Shown piece by piece: positions 12,348 through 24,040 of a DNA stretch of 64,000 nt (positions within the stretch are counted from its first letter, which is position 1; every line of letters starts with the position of its first letter). The stretch is from Hirsutella rhossiliensis. Its lineage: Eukaryota; Ascomycota; Sordariomycetes; Hypocreales; Ophiocordycipitaceae. Position numbers and translations under genes: made by a program. The stretch lies in assembly GCF_020360975.1 (NCBI RefSeq), contig NW_025408674.1, positions 248,001 to 312,000 on the forward strand, written 5' to 3'. The notes beneath the pieces were generated by a model. That model was not told the DNA's origin. It was given only the letters and a program-made list of their open reading frames with translations, and did not search any database.

Positions 12348-12544
12348 GGCCTAAGACTCCGCTCAAAGCTTCAAGCTCGTCAATGAGATCGCGCACACGT
12401 TTGGGATGGTCTCGAAAACTCTGGACAGTGCTGTAAAGCGTAATGCTGGATTGGAAGGCGAACGTAGCCAGGGCCAATAGCCCGGAAGCCAGTCCTACCG
12501 GCTCGGCCATCGCGGTGGACGGCCTCAGGCATGAAGAGCGTGTA

Positions 12545-12651
12545 TGTATGTATGTATGTGTATTTCACACGGAGGATTTCTCCTATAGGGCCTAGGCGTA
12601 AAAGCTACTGACATTTCAATACATTAATGCGTAACACCTTAAGCCCCACGG
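12545..12651 (-). mobile_element. Short 5'-truncated LINE/SINE tail with 13-base target duplication
   Basis: A 13-base direct repeat TGAAGAGCGTGTA flanks the segment at 12532-12544 and 12652-12664. Inside, on the minus strand, the sequence ends in a (CATA)n tail and shows diverged similarity to the 3' end of LINE-B (for example AAGCCCCACG at about 12641-12650, compare about 40455-40464). It is a tiny retroposed insertion lying upstream of the HeLo-like start codon at 12510. Confidence 0.7.
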
Positions 12652-12664
12652 TGAAGAGCGTGTA

Positions 12665-13476
12665 GGAAGATCGCAGGAAGGTGTAACAAATAGTTGTGGG
12701 GTGATCGCTCGTTTTATGATCTGCGAGGCGGTGCCTAGAGCTTCTTTGCCATACTTGATTGGTTCATCTCAGCCGAATGCCCCACGTGACCTGGCAGGTG
12801 ACCTACTCCGCCCTTCCTGCTCGCGTTCCAACAACATGCTATATTACCGAAATTCTGCCTTACGACAATAAGCGGGAACGCCAGTGCGCCAATCAGTGGA
12901 GTTCGTGCGCCAGGGGTACCATGATTTGCCGCTTCTTAACTGGCTCAGCACAGAACAAGGCGAATACGTGCAAAAAACAATTCTTTGACTTTCTGGCCAA
13001 ATTTTCGAAACGGCCACTGAAATCCGAAACACCCATACCATGAAAATCGCCTCGACCGCCGTCCCCTGCCCACGGAAGTGCAGCCGCGCGCACGTTGTTG
13101 CGGGTGCGCTACGTGGCTGCAAAGATGGCGAGAACAGGCGGAAAATTCGCTCTGCTTGCGCTGGAGCCCCCCAACGGGAACCTTGGTCGGCGGGTTGACC
13201 GGGGTAATTAGCGCCATGCGCCAACCTGACGTGACTTAATTCAGGGCTCACGACTGTCGCCCGGTTCTAGTTCAAAATACGACATGCTCCCATGTAGACG
13301 CAGTCTTCGCCGAAAAGGGAACCATGCGCCTCGTGTATGCGTATGACTCCGTTACAGTACTAGTTACAGGGCTGCAACAAACCAAGAACCAACAACCGGC
13401 CTCTAAGGCCAATCGGAGGTGTCCCGCCCCTGTAGGGCATTCACTGCCCACCTAACTATCATCCTGCAGCACGAGC
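12665..13476. other. No supported gene; second arm of the dispersed repeat
   Basis: No coding motif was recognised. Bases about 12768-12836 are the inverted counterpart of about 7868-7938. Confidence 0.4.
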
Positions 13477-13830
13477 GTGCATCATGAAAAGGATGTGGGG
13501 CCTGGCTGCAGCACAATGTCTTGCAGAACAAGTGCTATTGGAAGTGGAAGCACAATGTGGCTGCAGCGTGGCAGCTCGCAGAGCGATGACATCAAAGTTG
13601 TTACGAGCCCAATAAGCCCCAGCGACGAGGTGAAAATGTTACCGCCGACGACGCACGAGACAGGCTGGCCGATCCGGAGCATGCTCTGGATGCGATGTGA
13701 CCTTCAGGCGGAGCAGGTGGCAACGCATTCAGCGGATTTGACGGCGCCACTCCTGCGGCTGCCGGATCGAGACCTGATGGCAGTATCGGTGTACGCAGAG
13801 GGGAAGAGTGGGGGAGGCAATGTAGATATG
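13477..13830 (+). mobile_element. LINE-B family fragment (endonuclease region), plus strand
   Basis: The plus-strand frame from 13477 contains ETGWPIRSMLWMRCDLQAEQ and SADLTAPLLRLPDRDLMAVS, matching the same endonuclease segment of LINE-B (around 44070-44180, minus) and of the fragment at 6600-6995. Only this short part survives. Sequence after about 13830 has no recognisable LINE motif. Confidence 0.65.
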
Positions 13831-14356
13831 ATGGTATCGAGGTACTATGAAGTACAACAGGAGAGAGGAGGAAGGAAGGGAAGCTGGGCGACGCGGGGTC
13901 TCGGAGTCGTTGGTGATAAAGTGACCAGGAGCCAGAATCTACATTGCCAGACAGCGTCCGCTTCGAGATGCATTTCAGCAGCTCTACTTTTGGGTACATG
14001 TACATAATCACCCATAGTTCCGTGTTGCTCCTAATACTGCAGTTGGTTCTCAATGCGAGGTGGTGACCGCAAGGTGGATGTGCGTTGCTGCAAGTGGGTG
14101 CTTCTGACTGTCCCCGGCACGGTGGTGTGAGTCATTTGGACGGCATTGCAGCTGCAGATCGTAGCCCCGCCACATCCTCTCCCTGTGCATTAGCGAATGT
14201 TTGCCTGCATCGAACTGCAGCCACCATTGTGATGGATGCCAGTCTTTCTGCATGAACCCCGGTATGTACATACAGTACAGTACGAGCCTTTTAACGTGTC
14301 AAATTACCAGCTGTCGCACAAGAGAAGTTCGGGGGAGAAGGTTGGGCACAAAAACG
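13831..14356. other. No supported gene
   Basis: Nothing recognised, except that from about 14300 the sequence matches about 4022-4077, the flank of the 264-base inverted-repeat element. Confidence 0.45.
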
Positions 14357-14628
14357 CGGGGTGTCGCTCCTAGACCCTTCGCCCATGGTGCCTGGGTTCC
14401 CGTTACGTACCTGCGGCCGATTCTGGCTTCACAACAGTCCTGCAAGTCCTCGTCTTGGGCGACTGACAGCACCTTCACTTCTCGCTGCTGGTAGTACTGA
14501 GCTGTAAGGACTGCAACCCCTTCTTAATAAGCAATATCGTCTTCACTGCAGCCAGAAAGTGAGCTGGCGCCGAGTAGCATTGCTGCCCCAACCAGGCAGC
14601 AGCGGAAGGGTCTAGGAGCGACACCCCG
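14357..14628. repeat. Inverted-repeat element, copy 2
   Basis: Second copy of the element at 4078-4341. The right end (AGCGGAAGGGTCTAGGAGCG and on to 14628) is intact. The left end has lost a base near its inner limit. The body differs by small indels, including extra bases around 14575-14592. Confidence 0.65.
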
Positions 14629-15300
14629 AGTTTCCTCGCTCAACCCGTTCCCCGCAACTTGTCTCTACAACAGTTGGTAATCTGGTAATGCCAGCCCTCC
14701 ACGAACGTCTTGACTTCACCATCACTCTACCGCGGGGTTGCAACGTTTCCCCGCTCACAGACCAGCGCACCGGTATGACATGGAAACACGTTCTGACGAA
14801 GATAGCGCATGGTATAATCAGCGCGTCTTTCTTCTGCCAATGCATCCGAAACTGGCCATGGACGAACCGATCCGCTTGCTTGGCAGTCGCACCTCGTCGA
14901 GATCTCTCGCCGTGTTCGCGGCCGCCCCTTGGTCTTTGGAGAACCCGCATGTGGAATGGATTGTGATACTGTTGATCCGGACTGCGGCAATCCCTGACGT
15001 CGCCATGATCAGCAACGATTCGAAAGGCTCCTCCTACTGAACAACTCGACGAGTGCCTCGATGATTCGCGACTTGCCGGTCCCGCCCTCGCCGCTGACGA
15101 ACTGGCAGAGCTGGCCGACATCGCCTCCGTCATTTTGTCCCATCAAATCGAGCTGGCGGCATATAATTGAGAAAGCGATCGACTGCGTTTTGTTCAGCGT
15201 CAGCCGTGTTGCCCACTCTCTGCCCGCCGCAGAATAAGAGGTTGATAGGCCAAACCGGACCTGCATTCCCGCCTCTGCGTCGCCTGCCTGGCAGCACGCT
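14629..15300 (-). mobile_element. Helitron-like helicase remnant, copy 2
   Basis: The minus-strand frame 15266-15009 encodes LNKTQSIAFSIICRQLDLMG, then FVSGEGGTGKSRIIEALVEL with an intact Walker A box. The next frame (15015-14818) continues with ATSGIAAVRINSITIHSTCG, the helicase Ia-type segment. This order fits the PIF1-like helicase of Helitrons. Frameshifts and a missing N-terminal Rep domain make it inactive. It is a diverged duplicate of 4342-5100. Confidence 0.6.
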
Positions 15301-15563
15301 CAGTCATTGTCGTACCGCAGCGAAAAGATATTACACGTCGTCGCTTCGCGTTTGCTCCCTCCTCTTGTCCGTTGCTGCGAGGCAGCCATCACTGCTTGCA
15401 TGCGTTCATTGACCTCTTGCAGGCGGGTGAGTACGACGTCCGCTTTACCCTCGCCCCGGGCTCGAGGCGGATCCTCCGAGTCTTCGACCCTGAAGGGGTC
15501 GACGTGGTAGCCGTTCTATCGCATATCAAGTATTATCAGGGTAAGTACCCTTGTGCCTTGCCA

Positions 15564-17267
15564 GTAGCGTGGCAGGCGTCTTCAGGGTCCTTTTCAGTGT
15601 TAAATTCTCGGCAGTACACACTGACTCCATAGCGGCGTAGGCGGCGGTAGCGGCAGAGATATCACGAGAAGCTGTCACACAATGCGTAGAGGAAGACCGC
15701 CCACATGCAAAATTTTGCGAGGCCGGCCAACCAACGTCAGATGCCGGGCGGTGAGCGGGTTCTGCCCACACACCGAGAACAGAACTCATTTCACCCTTGC
15801 AGGAAGGGGACATCCGCGGCGCGGAGCGACTCGCCTCTGAACTCTTATGCCCCTGTCGGCTGGGAAAGCAAGAAAGCACCAGATTGGCTGTTCATTAACG
15901 AACCCAAAGTAGAGAGGACACTTCGCCGTCGGACCCCTTCGCCTTTTGTCCAGCCCTGCGCAATGGAGGAGTCTGCCACTGAGAAGTACAGCAAGCCGCA
16001 GGTCGCGCCGACAGTGCCCAAGTCTTCATCAGCTGCCTCCGCTGCCGGCGGCCACGAGCCAGCGGCCGCGACGGCGCCATCGCCAGCCGCAGGCTTTCGA
16101 GAGTTGTCCTTGGCCGCAGGAGCAGGAGCGGACGCTACCGCAGCCGCTATGGTCGGCGACGAGTCATCACGGCAGGCTGTCTCTCACTACCCCAAGCGCA
16201 AGCGCGCCTGCTTGTATAACGACCTGAGTGAGAGCAAGATGGAGATTTCTCAGCCAGCGTCCACTCAGCCCATGGCCGTTCATCAAACCCGCTTTCCCAC
16301 CGACCCTCTGCCTGGCACCCGCCCGACACGAATCCTTCTAGGATACTGGAAGCAATCCAGCGAGCCCGATCCAAGGGATCGGCATGCCGTCTATGGAATA
16401 CTTGACCACGACAACAAGTTCTGAGTCAAGGTGGTACGAGAGACGAGAGACGGCCGCTTCGTGGATGGAAACTTCCCCCTCGGGAGCTGGGGCTCTGGAT
16501 TCCGTACGAGGAGGTAGGCTTTGAGAACCACCTCAAGGCTCTCAACAAACAGGAAGTCAGGAGTACTGCCGCATTCGGCAGTACCAGCTGGATCACGGCG
16601 AAATTGATAGGAAGCGGATCGAAAACGAAACAAGGGCCGTGTATGAGGCCAAGACCCGAGCCAGAACCCCCATTAAACAGACCAGTGTCGCTATGCCGAC
16701 TTTCAGCATCACCCGTCCTGCCAACGTGGACATGGATCGGACCAGCCCGAGAACAAGCTATGGCGGCGGTGAGCCTGGCCAGTCGCGGCGAATCGATCCG
16801 CGAGCGGACAGACGGGCGCCGCGTCAATTGCTCAACGAGAACGAGCTGAGCTCGGCTCAGCTTCGTCAGAGGCTCCACGTCATAGAACGCACCAGCGCCT
16901 TAGCGCGTCGCGAGCTAGCCAGAGCTGAGGCGGCCCAGGATGGCGCCGACCGCCTTGCTCTAACCCGAGAACGTGCTTTCTTCGCCGCGGCTAACAATGC
17001 TGTTGCGATAGCGGCTCCCGCTTCAGCCATCAACGGACGGACGCTTCTTCACGAGTCAGAGGATACGCAGCACGTCAACAAGGTCTGGGCTCGCAAGGAG
17101 TCGTTTCGCATGAAAGCCTATGCCGAGGACGCCAAGATGCACGACGGCGTCAAGTATGGGCGGAAGTCGACCGGGCCATTTACGGAAAGTTCGTGTCGGC
17201 GGGCACTATCGTTCATATTGACGGCGAGGACTATGTTGAGTATCGTGTTCTGACCAAGCCATTCTGA
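15564..17267 (+). pseudogene. Uncharacterised fungal protein gene, frameshifted, copy 1
   Basis: The best start is ATG 15963 (MEESATEKYSKPQVAPTVPK), because the conserved sequence begins there in both copies, even though an upstream ATG at 15705 is in frame. The frame runs to 16424 through an alanine-rich low-complexity part and a conserved segment (TRILLGYWKQSSEPDPRDRH). It then shifts at about 16420-16490 and again before 16639, where a second long frame carries an alanine/arginine-rich helical part and KVWARKESFRMKAYAEDAKM. A last one-base shift near 17185 precedes the probable C-terminus IDGEDYVEYRVLTKPF (stop at 17265-17267). I recognise the sequence type only as an uncharacterised fungal protein and give it no function. 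The 5' region from 15564 is duplicated in inverse orientation at 35.8-36.34 kb. Confidence 0.5.
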
Positions 17268-18286
17268 CGGTGTGGCTAACAGACAGACCGACCGGCCGGA
17301 GCAGTCGGTCGGTTTGAGTGGTCTGAGATTATCTGACTGGACTGGTGTTCCTGTGATGCCATTGGTCCGTTCCACCTTTAAGGTAGTACCTAAGTCCTGC
17401 CTACGCTGGCCCCGAAAGCTCGCTACGACTTGACCAGAGTCAAGGCAGGGTCTGCGGACCTCATGAGTGCCGTGCCGGCCGAGATTGACGATGAGAAACA
17501 CCCTGGCTCTTTCACATCCGGACGGCGAACCGCTTAGAACCGTCGAGCAGGAGATCACAGGCGAGACGATTCCTGCCAAAGACCTAGCGAAGATGTGCAT
17601 CCATTGGCCTAGAGCCGATGATGATGCGGAGGAGATCCCGGCAGACAAACTGTGGCGAAGGCGTGCAGTCCCTATGCGTATCGGCGTTGTCGGCCATCGA
17701 TTCATGGTACGGGTCAGTCCCGAAGCTTATGGCCTCGCTGTCGACAATAAAATCGCCACCCTCCTTGTATCTTAAAAGGCGACGCTTGTTTGAGGTGATT
17801 TGGAAGATGCAATCGACGCCGGGCGCCATCCTAGAATACGTTATCAGTGATGAGAAGAAGGGGGGAGAAGGGGGGCCAAGGCGAAGGGCAATAATGGCTC
17901 CGCGACAGAGCGTAAAGGCAAGTGACCTCGCAGCTCTCCCTATCAGCCCTAGAGCTTGAAAAGCTTTGAGAGATCGCCTGTCCGGACCCACGTTATTTCC
18001 GGGTTTATGGGAGGCAGCCCCGCATGCGTCTGGGGTAGAAACGGTAAGGGACGAGTGGGTGGAAGGGTGCTTCTAACTGTCCCTAGCCGGCACTAAGGAC
18101 AAAAGTAGCGATGTCACGTGATTGCGCGCGTGACACCCTTTACCTCAGCGAGCTCAGACCATTGGTCGTCCGTGGGCGGAGAGGAGTCACTAACGTAATC
18201 CACCCCCTTCCCGGTCAGACCCCCTACTCGGTCAGAAAATTCCCCACCGCCGCGACCCACACTTATGGCAAGACAAACCGAGCACA
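17268..18286. other. No firm gene; possible short coding remnant at 17491-17775
   Basis: A plus-strand frame near 17491-17775 contains AKDLAKMCIHWPRADDDAEE and ADKLWRRRAVPMRIGVVGHR, which reads like real protein but has no family I can name. It may be another remnant of a fungal accessory gene. The rest up to 18286 shows no coding signal; the left end of the next pogo element must lie here but was not located. Confidence 0.3.
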
Positions 18287-20313
18287 ATGACGGCGACGGG
18301 AGACCAATTGGTTCCACGCGAAGAACGGGTCCTGCTCGCCGTCAGGGCCTATCAGCAGGGCCAATTCGAAAGTACCCGCAAGGCAGCGGCCGCATACGAC
18401 GTCCCTCAATCGACAGTATCTGATCGACTGCGCGGTGTCATTCGCCGACGCGACGCTCAGGTGAACAACCTAAAGTTGACGGCGACGGAAGAGACTGCCC
18501 TGGTACAATGGATCTTGTCGATGGACGAGCGAGGAATGCCGCCGACAGTGGCTTACACTCGTCGGATGGCCAACTTATTGCTTTCCGAGCGAGGCAAAGA
18601 TCCTGTCGGGGAGAACTGGGTGCGGAAGTTTGTTGGCCGCCACGGCGAAATCAAGGCAAAGTACTCTCGCCGATACGATTATCAACGCGCCAAATGCGAA
18701 GACCCCCAAAAGATCCAAGGATGGTACGATCGAGTCGCGGCGACGAAACAGACATGGGGGATTCTTGACGAGGATGTCTATAACTTTGATGAGACGGGGT
18801 TTCAAATGGGAGTCGCCGCAACGGCGAGAGTCCTTACCCGGTCTGACCGGCGAGGTCGGGCAATACTCACGCAGCCTGGAAATCGCGAATGGGTTACTGT
18901 GATCGAGTCTATCAATTGCCAAGGTTGGGCTTTACCGGCGAAGGTTATCTTCCAGGGCAAGTTACACCAAGCAAGCTGGTACGAATCAGGAGTGCCCGAT
19001 GACTGGCATATCGCCGTTAGTGAGAACGGCTGGACTTCCGACGACCTTGCTTTGAATTGGCTAAAGGAAGTCTTTGATCCGAATACACGGCGCCGTACGG
19101 TTGGTACGCATCGACTTCTTATTCTCGACGGGCACGGCCGCACGGTAGCCACGTCACGCCGGAATTTGACAAGTACTGTACGGCCAATTCCATTGTGGTA
19201 CTCCAAATGCCTGCACATTCCTCACATATCTTGCAGCCCCTTGATGTCGGGTGCTTTTCGCCGTTGAAAACAATATATGGCCGGAAGGTTCAAGAGAAAA
19301 TGCTCGCTGGGATCCATCATATCGACAAGCAGGACTTCCTTCCTATATACTTAGAGGCTCGCCGACAAGCACTTTCGCCGTCGAATATCCGAAGCGGATT
19401 TATGGCAACAGGCCTCTTTCCGTTCGACCCAAACAAGGTATTATCGCGGTTACAAGTTCAGGTTGACAAAGTTGGTAACGATCACGGCGACAAGAATACC
19501 CCAAGCCCCAACAAGAGCCTGGAAGCAGCCAAGACTCCGTATAACGTCAACCAGCTTATCACTCACGCCGAAAGCCTTCTTCAACGCCGGCCACAAAATC
19601 CAGACTCGCCAGTCTCACAATCTATCAACCAGCTTATCAAAGGATGTCAAATGGCCATGCATGGCGCCGCCCTCCTTGCCGACGAAAACCGGCAACTTCG
19701 GTCAGAAAACCAGCGGCGAAAGCAGAGAAAAGAAAAGCGCCGTGAATACATTGGCGACGGCGGTACTCTATCGGTTGCAGAGGGCACGGCTAGGATAAAG
19801 CGACGGAGAGAGGATGAAGAAGAGCGGGTTAAGCGACGGAGAGTGGAGGAAGAGGAGAGGACCAAGCGCCGGCGAGAGAAGGACGAGGAGCGGGCCAAGC
19901 GACGACAAGAAGAAGAAGAGCGGGCCGAGCGACGGCGACAAGAGAACGAGGAATGGTTCAAGCTACGGCGAGAAAAGGAAGAGGAGCGAGTCAAGAAACA
20001 GAGAGCAAAGGAAGATGAGCGGGCCAAGCGACGGCGGGAAGAAGAGGAGCGTGTGAAGGAAGATTATGCATGTCTCACTTATGAAAATGTACAACTAGCC
20101 AAAGTGAGAGCCTTCCTTACGAAGCTCTTTCTTTCCCCTTTCTCTCCTTGTAGACAATCACTTTGTCCCGGCCTAATTCCTGCTTCGATATTTCCGACAG
20201 CGGCTTCGGGTCGGCCCCCGAATCAACGCCCTGCCCGACGACCTATCCTACCCGTTCAACCTCGACTCCTTTATACTCTATTGTGGTTTATTTGGTATTC
20301 TCGAGCCCTTTAG
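18287..20313 (+). pseudogene. pogo/Fot-type DDE transposase with long charged repeat tail
   Basis: ATG 18287 opens a protein with a psq-type helix-turn-helix (STRKAAAAYDVPQSTVSDRL, about residues 29-48), a CENP-B-type DNA-binding part (GENWVRKFVGRHGEIKAKYS) and the DDE_1 core. First aspartate: YNFDETGFQMG. Second: LLILDGHG near 19120-19137. An 8-base insertion at about 19136-19144 then shifts the frame. Third aspartate: SHILQPLDVGCF, in the frame open to 20313. The C-terminus holds an arginine/glutamate/lysine repeat (19794-20060) of about 11-13 residue units (EEERxKRRR type), predicted to form a long single alpha helix. The enzyme would mobilise the element; this copy needs the shift repaired to be active. 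Terminal repeats were not located. Confidence 0.85.
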
Positions 20314-21334
20314 CCAAGACCGGGTAAAACTTCATGACCCTCCAACCTCCCCCTCTTATTTAATCACTTTACGAGTGGATAGCTAATTATAACATGATAC
20401 ATAGTATGGCCCTTGCTGAATCGAAAACATCTGCCGCAGCAAGTTTCTTTGCTCCTAGGACCCGGCGTAAATTGCCAACGCAGAACTATGCCCGCATCGA
20501 ACGTCCTCAATTCAACCCTCAGAATCCCGCGCGCGCGCGCTCTGATCCTAGCACAGCTCCGGCTCCTTCGTCCCCTCTTCCGACTGGCGAAGATACAATT
20601 GTCTGCGCCCCCCCGGGCCATCCTGACTGTGAGTCAGATGATGACATGCCCGACGCGGATACACCAGAGCCGCCATTGAACAGTACCGGTAGTCATATGA
20701 TCTCGCGAAGGAGAGAGCAAAAGTGGGCATAAACGTGGATAAAGGGACCTTTTTGAAGGTCGAGTATCGTACGATCAGATATTGTGTTAATTGCTCTCTC
20801 CCCGGTTGCCTCCTTTCCCGTCCAAACAGCCCCTTTTATATCCCTCCGGGCTTCTCCCAAGTTGATATCCCGTTTTCAGGTATAGTATACATTCTATCAG
20901 GAAGAGGGCACTTCTTGCCACTTACTGAAGGCCACGTAAGTCATCTACGTCAGCAACATCAGCTCCATCTCCCCGATCTCATGGCTCTGCTAGCTATGAG
21001 ATCGATAGTTCAGTCTCTCGAGGTCCCCGAGCCAGTAATAGCTACCTATGCCGGACTCCTCAAAGGGTCCCCGTTCGAATAGGACATCCTCCGGACCCCT
21101 CAGTGGTCCAGGAAGAAGAAAGAACAGTCTGCAGACTTCCCTTCTTACCTGGTTTCAAGCTGTATTACCTAGAGAGACCTAGAGACCTCAACTCGTTCGG
21201 ACCTTCTTCTCGACAGAGATGAAGTGGGAAGATTATCTCTCCAACTAAGCTATGACTGCCTCATCCTTATGTAGGAGGCAGTCAGGTCGGACTATCTAGG
21301 TGATCCGGCCGGTTTACAAGGCAGCCACATACGG
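20314..21334. other. No supported gene
   Basis: Two adjacent frames (20394-20732 and 20723-21082, plus) look protein-like in places (proline/alanine-rich, then hydrophobic), but carry no recognised domain. A (CG)n run lies at about 20528-20539. Confidence 0.35.
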
Positions 21335-21440
21335 ATGCCTGTTCACACGGATGCCTGTTCACACGGCTGCCTGTTCACACGGCTGCCTGTTCACACGGCT
21401 GCCTGTTCACACGGCTGCCTGTTCACATGGCTGTGCGTGC
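21335..21440. repeat. Tandem repeat, 16-base unit
   Basis: The unit CTGTTCACACGGCTGC is repeated about seven times with single changes (CGGATGC in the first copies, CATGGCTG in the last). It is a minisatellite. The open frames across it are by-products of the repeat. Confidence 0.9.
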
Positions 21441-21829
21441 GGCAGCCGGTGTCCTTGATGCTTGGTGCCGTGCCCAACGCCCTAGTATGCGTAGGGACAC
21501 GCAAAAACGCATCAGAGTGGGACCCATTTGAAGACGAAAAGCGCCTCAAATACATCGGGATTGAGAGCGACGCTACGGGAACGGACAGGGCTACAAACCA
21601 AAGCTTGGAAACATCTGGGAGCATGTGCCCACTCCCCCTTACAACTACACCGCCACCACACTCGATGATTGCTTGTTCCTTGGACCCTCACATCAAAGAC
21701 TTTAGAGAGGCTCAGACAATCTCAGCAACAGAGCTCTAAAGTTCTGCAAACCTCCCTGCAGTCTAGACACCACTGGCTACCTCTCGTTGCATTCAACGTC
21801 CTAAAATCGCGATATCAAGATCCAAAACA
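21441..21829. other. No supported gene
   Basis: Intergenic sequence downstream of the phosphotransferase gene. Nothing recognised. Confidence 0.5.
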
Positions 21830-22911
21830 TCAGGCGAGAACAACAGCACCGAGATATCGCAAGTCCAAGCTCTCCTCTGTAGCAGGGTGCATATTCCCAT
21901 ATTGGTCCTGTACGAAGCCGTTTGCCAGGAACAGGCCAGTCAACCTCGCAACCTCGATGCGCTGCTGCTGTGCTTCGGACGTCGCTCCCAGGTTCTGGTA
22001 GAATGTCGTCCAAAAATGCTCTCGGAGCTCATTATGATTAGGGAAGTAGCTCCAACCGTGCTCATTCATCGTCCGGACCCCAAGCATTGTCTCGAGGCCC
22101 CCTAGTGACATGCCAAAGGGACTGATTTCGGCGTCCCTCCAGTCACAGATGCCCACGATGGCGCCCGTACCCGGATCTACGTGGATGTTATTCTCAAGGA
22201 GGTCGGTGTGATTAGGCACCAGCGGCCAGTCCTGATCAAAGATACTTGGGAGTTGGGGGATCAGAGTGTCTAGTGTTGCGTAAAAGCGCTCGGGAAGCCC
22301 TTCACGCAGCCGTTGGAGCTGCCACGTGTAACTTTGAAGAAGCAGCCCGCGATCTGGCCTACCCATCGGCCCGGGAGTGTTATGATACGCCGACGCGAAG
22401 AATCTATCCCAGTTGAAGTCAGTCATAGCTATGCTTCCTTAAGTCACAAAGGGCATAGTCAGCGACAAAAAGAGGCCGAAGCCGCCGAGGGTGCGCTGGT
22501 GTCGACGAACCTTGCGTAACTGTCGATGGTGTTTCGTAGGAGCTTGTAGTTGTTCTTTTGTAAGAAGGTTCGGGCAAGATACATGGATATGCCCCCGATG
22601 TTGTTCATGGTGTAGACATGCAGGTTACCAAACGAACCATGATCCTCATGCTGTGGCGTGAAGCCTCGGTAGGCTTGCTCAACACTTTTCATCAAGGCCA
22701 TGTCTAGAAAGGAGCCTGGAACGCGGAACTGGACGACGACTTGTTCCGCACTGACGGTGTAGCTGGTTCCGCCTTGGCAAGCTGTTGGAGTGATGGACTT
22801 GCCTGTAATGCTTTTGGCTTTATCATTGCATTGCGTTTGCGTGACAGGAGCGTTTCTCTGGAAAAACTCCTTTATCTGCATCTGAGACAGTGCTGACATA
22901 TCCAGTGCCAT
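21830..22911 (-). CDS. Aminoglycoside/choline-kinase-like phosphotransferase domain protein
   Basis: Two exons on the minus strand: 22911-22511 and 22403-21830, joined across a 107-base intron (donor GTTCGT, acceptor GATAG). The joined frame is 975 bases, 324 residues, and stays open. It has the fungal APH-like fold signature: a catalytic-loop-type motif LVPNHTDLLENNIHVDPGTG (H-x-D ... N) followed by GICDWRDAEISPFGMSLGG with the metal-binding aspartate. Family members transfer a phosphate from ATP to small hydroxyl compounds or are inactive relatives; the substrate is unknown and a role in drug resistance should not be assumed. The start could also be the ATG three codons later (22902). It is one of the few intact host-type genes in the window. 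Confidence 0.85.
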
Positions 22912-24040
22912 TGCATAGATGTTTGACAGTTTTTCACTCGCGATCGTCGGCTTGGGTGTTCGGTCGTTCCAGCGTGAGATTGTCGATTAGGAGATGGAGA
23001 GGGACCATTGGAGGGCGGGCATTCGCGATCGATCCAAATGCCATGAGGCAGAATGGGAAAGGAGGCGGGGTTGAGGCGGTGAGCGTCGGCACGACACCTT
23101 TGCCCCTGACTAATGCTGAGCAGGGTACGGCCCACCAAACATGGTTGCGCCGCCTGGCCACCACTGAGAAATTTCTTACACACTTGGCAAGTCAGCTGGG
23201 TTCTTTCAGTGCACAGCTTTCGAGGCGCGGTGCTGCTTATTTGCGCCTAGCCGTCTCCAACATGGCACATGCTAAGAGAGCGCACCACTAGATCCAGACA
23301 ACGTCGTAGACATTTGCATGTCAAGTTTTTGAGTCGCCTTCATTTCATCTCGTCTATCTTGCACTACTGGCTCATTGTCACTAAAAAGGAAAAGAAGGGG
23401 AGCCAGGGCGACAGCTTCGCCTCCCCGCATCAGCCCGGTCACGCAATGCACTGTCCAAGACAGCAGCCAAAATCAAATGCATATCGAATGCCTACTGTGG
23501 AGCCATGCTGGCGTGAGGAAGGAGAGAGACTTGTGATGAAATGGCGCAAAGCAAGCAGTGGCAGGACGTATAATTTTCCATTGTTGCGTGGTCGAAACTG
23601 CTGTGTCGCACAAAGATCCAGGGTCACGTCGCATACCCTACTCTCAGCAAGCTGAGAGCGCGGGCGGAAGGATAAGGGCAGTCACAATTGAGTCCAAACG
23701 ATGATGCATGTTCTCTATCTATCTGTGCGACATTGAGGGGGTATTTATACGAATAGATACCTCTCTGGGACCCGTGGAGGCCCTGAATCAGGGCCAATTC
23801 CCGCGTATCCTGATTAGGGCAATGTTCCTCCATTGCATCGATACCCGGACTCAAGTCTCTGTGTGTGACCTGCCTCTTTCACTAGGGCTTTTATGCGTGC
23901 GTGGGTTTGACCGTCAGTCTGCTCCCTTTGACACCTACATACTCAGCGTGGTTGCGTACGGAATTCCGAAGCTATAACACGCATGTTAAGGTCGAGCACT
24001 TGCATACGTGTGTTTTGAACCCTCGTTGAGGTCAAAGCTC
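22912..24040. other. No supported gene
   Basis: Promoter side of the phosphotransferase gene and flank of the MULE. Several short frames without motifs. The base before the MULE is part of its target duplication (TCAAAGCTC, 24032-24040). Confidence 0.5.

Larger units (their letters stand above)
8352..12510 (-). pseudogene. HeLo-like/PigL N-terminal domain protein, split by a hAT transposon
   Basis: Reading the minus strand, the gene starts at ATG 12510 (MAEPVGLASGLLALATFAFQ), an N-terminus typical of fungal HeLo-like/azaphilone-cluster-L N-terminal domain proteins. It is interrupted after about 54 codons at 12347 by the hAT element. It resumes at about 9573 with VDLSALDRPLLRCGHACAEF, then FRGWAKLKYMGDDIDGFRRL. 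An intron with donor GTACGT (about 9314) and acceptor near 9228 follows. One-base losses near 9152 and near 8800 shift the frame; downstream segments (EERLSTQRCLEICDQLSKHI, DGKTIHGQNKGLGWRSRQVG) remain recognisable to the stop at 8352. HeLo-like domains are known at the N-terminus of fungal NLR and cell-death proteins. Here no C-terminal effector domain is seen, and the gene cannot make its product. Confidence 0.8.

Noticed and set aside
21335..21440. CRISPR-like array
   Set aside because: Units are directly adjacent without spacers; it is a minisatellite in a eukaryotic genome.
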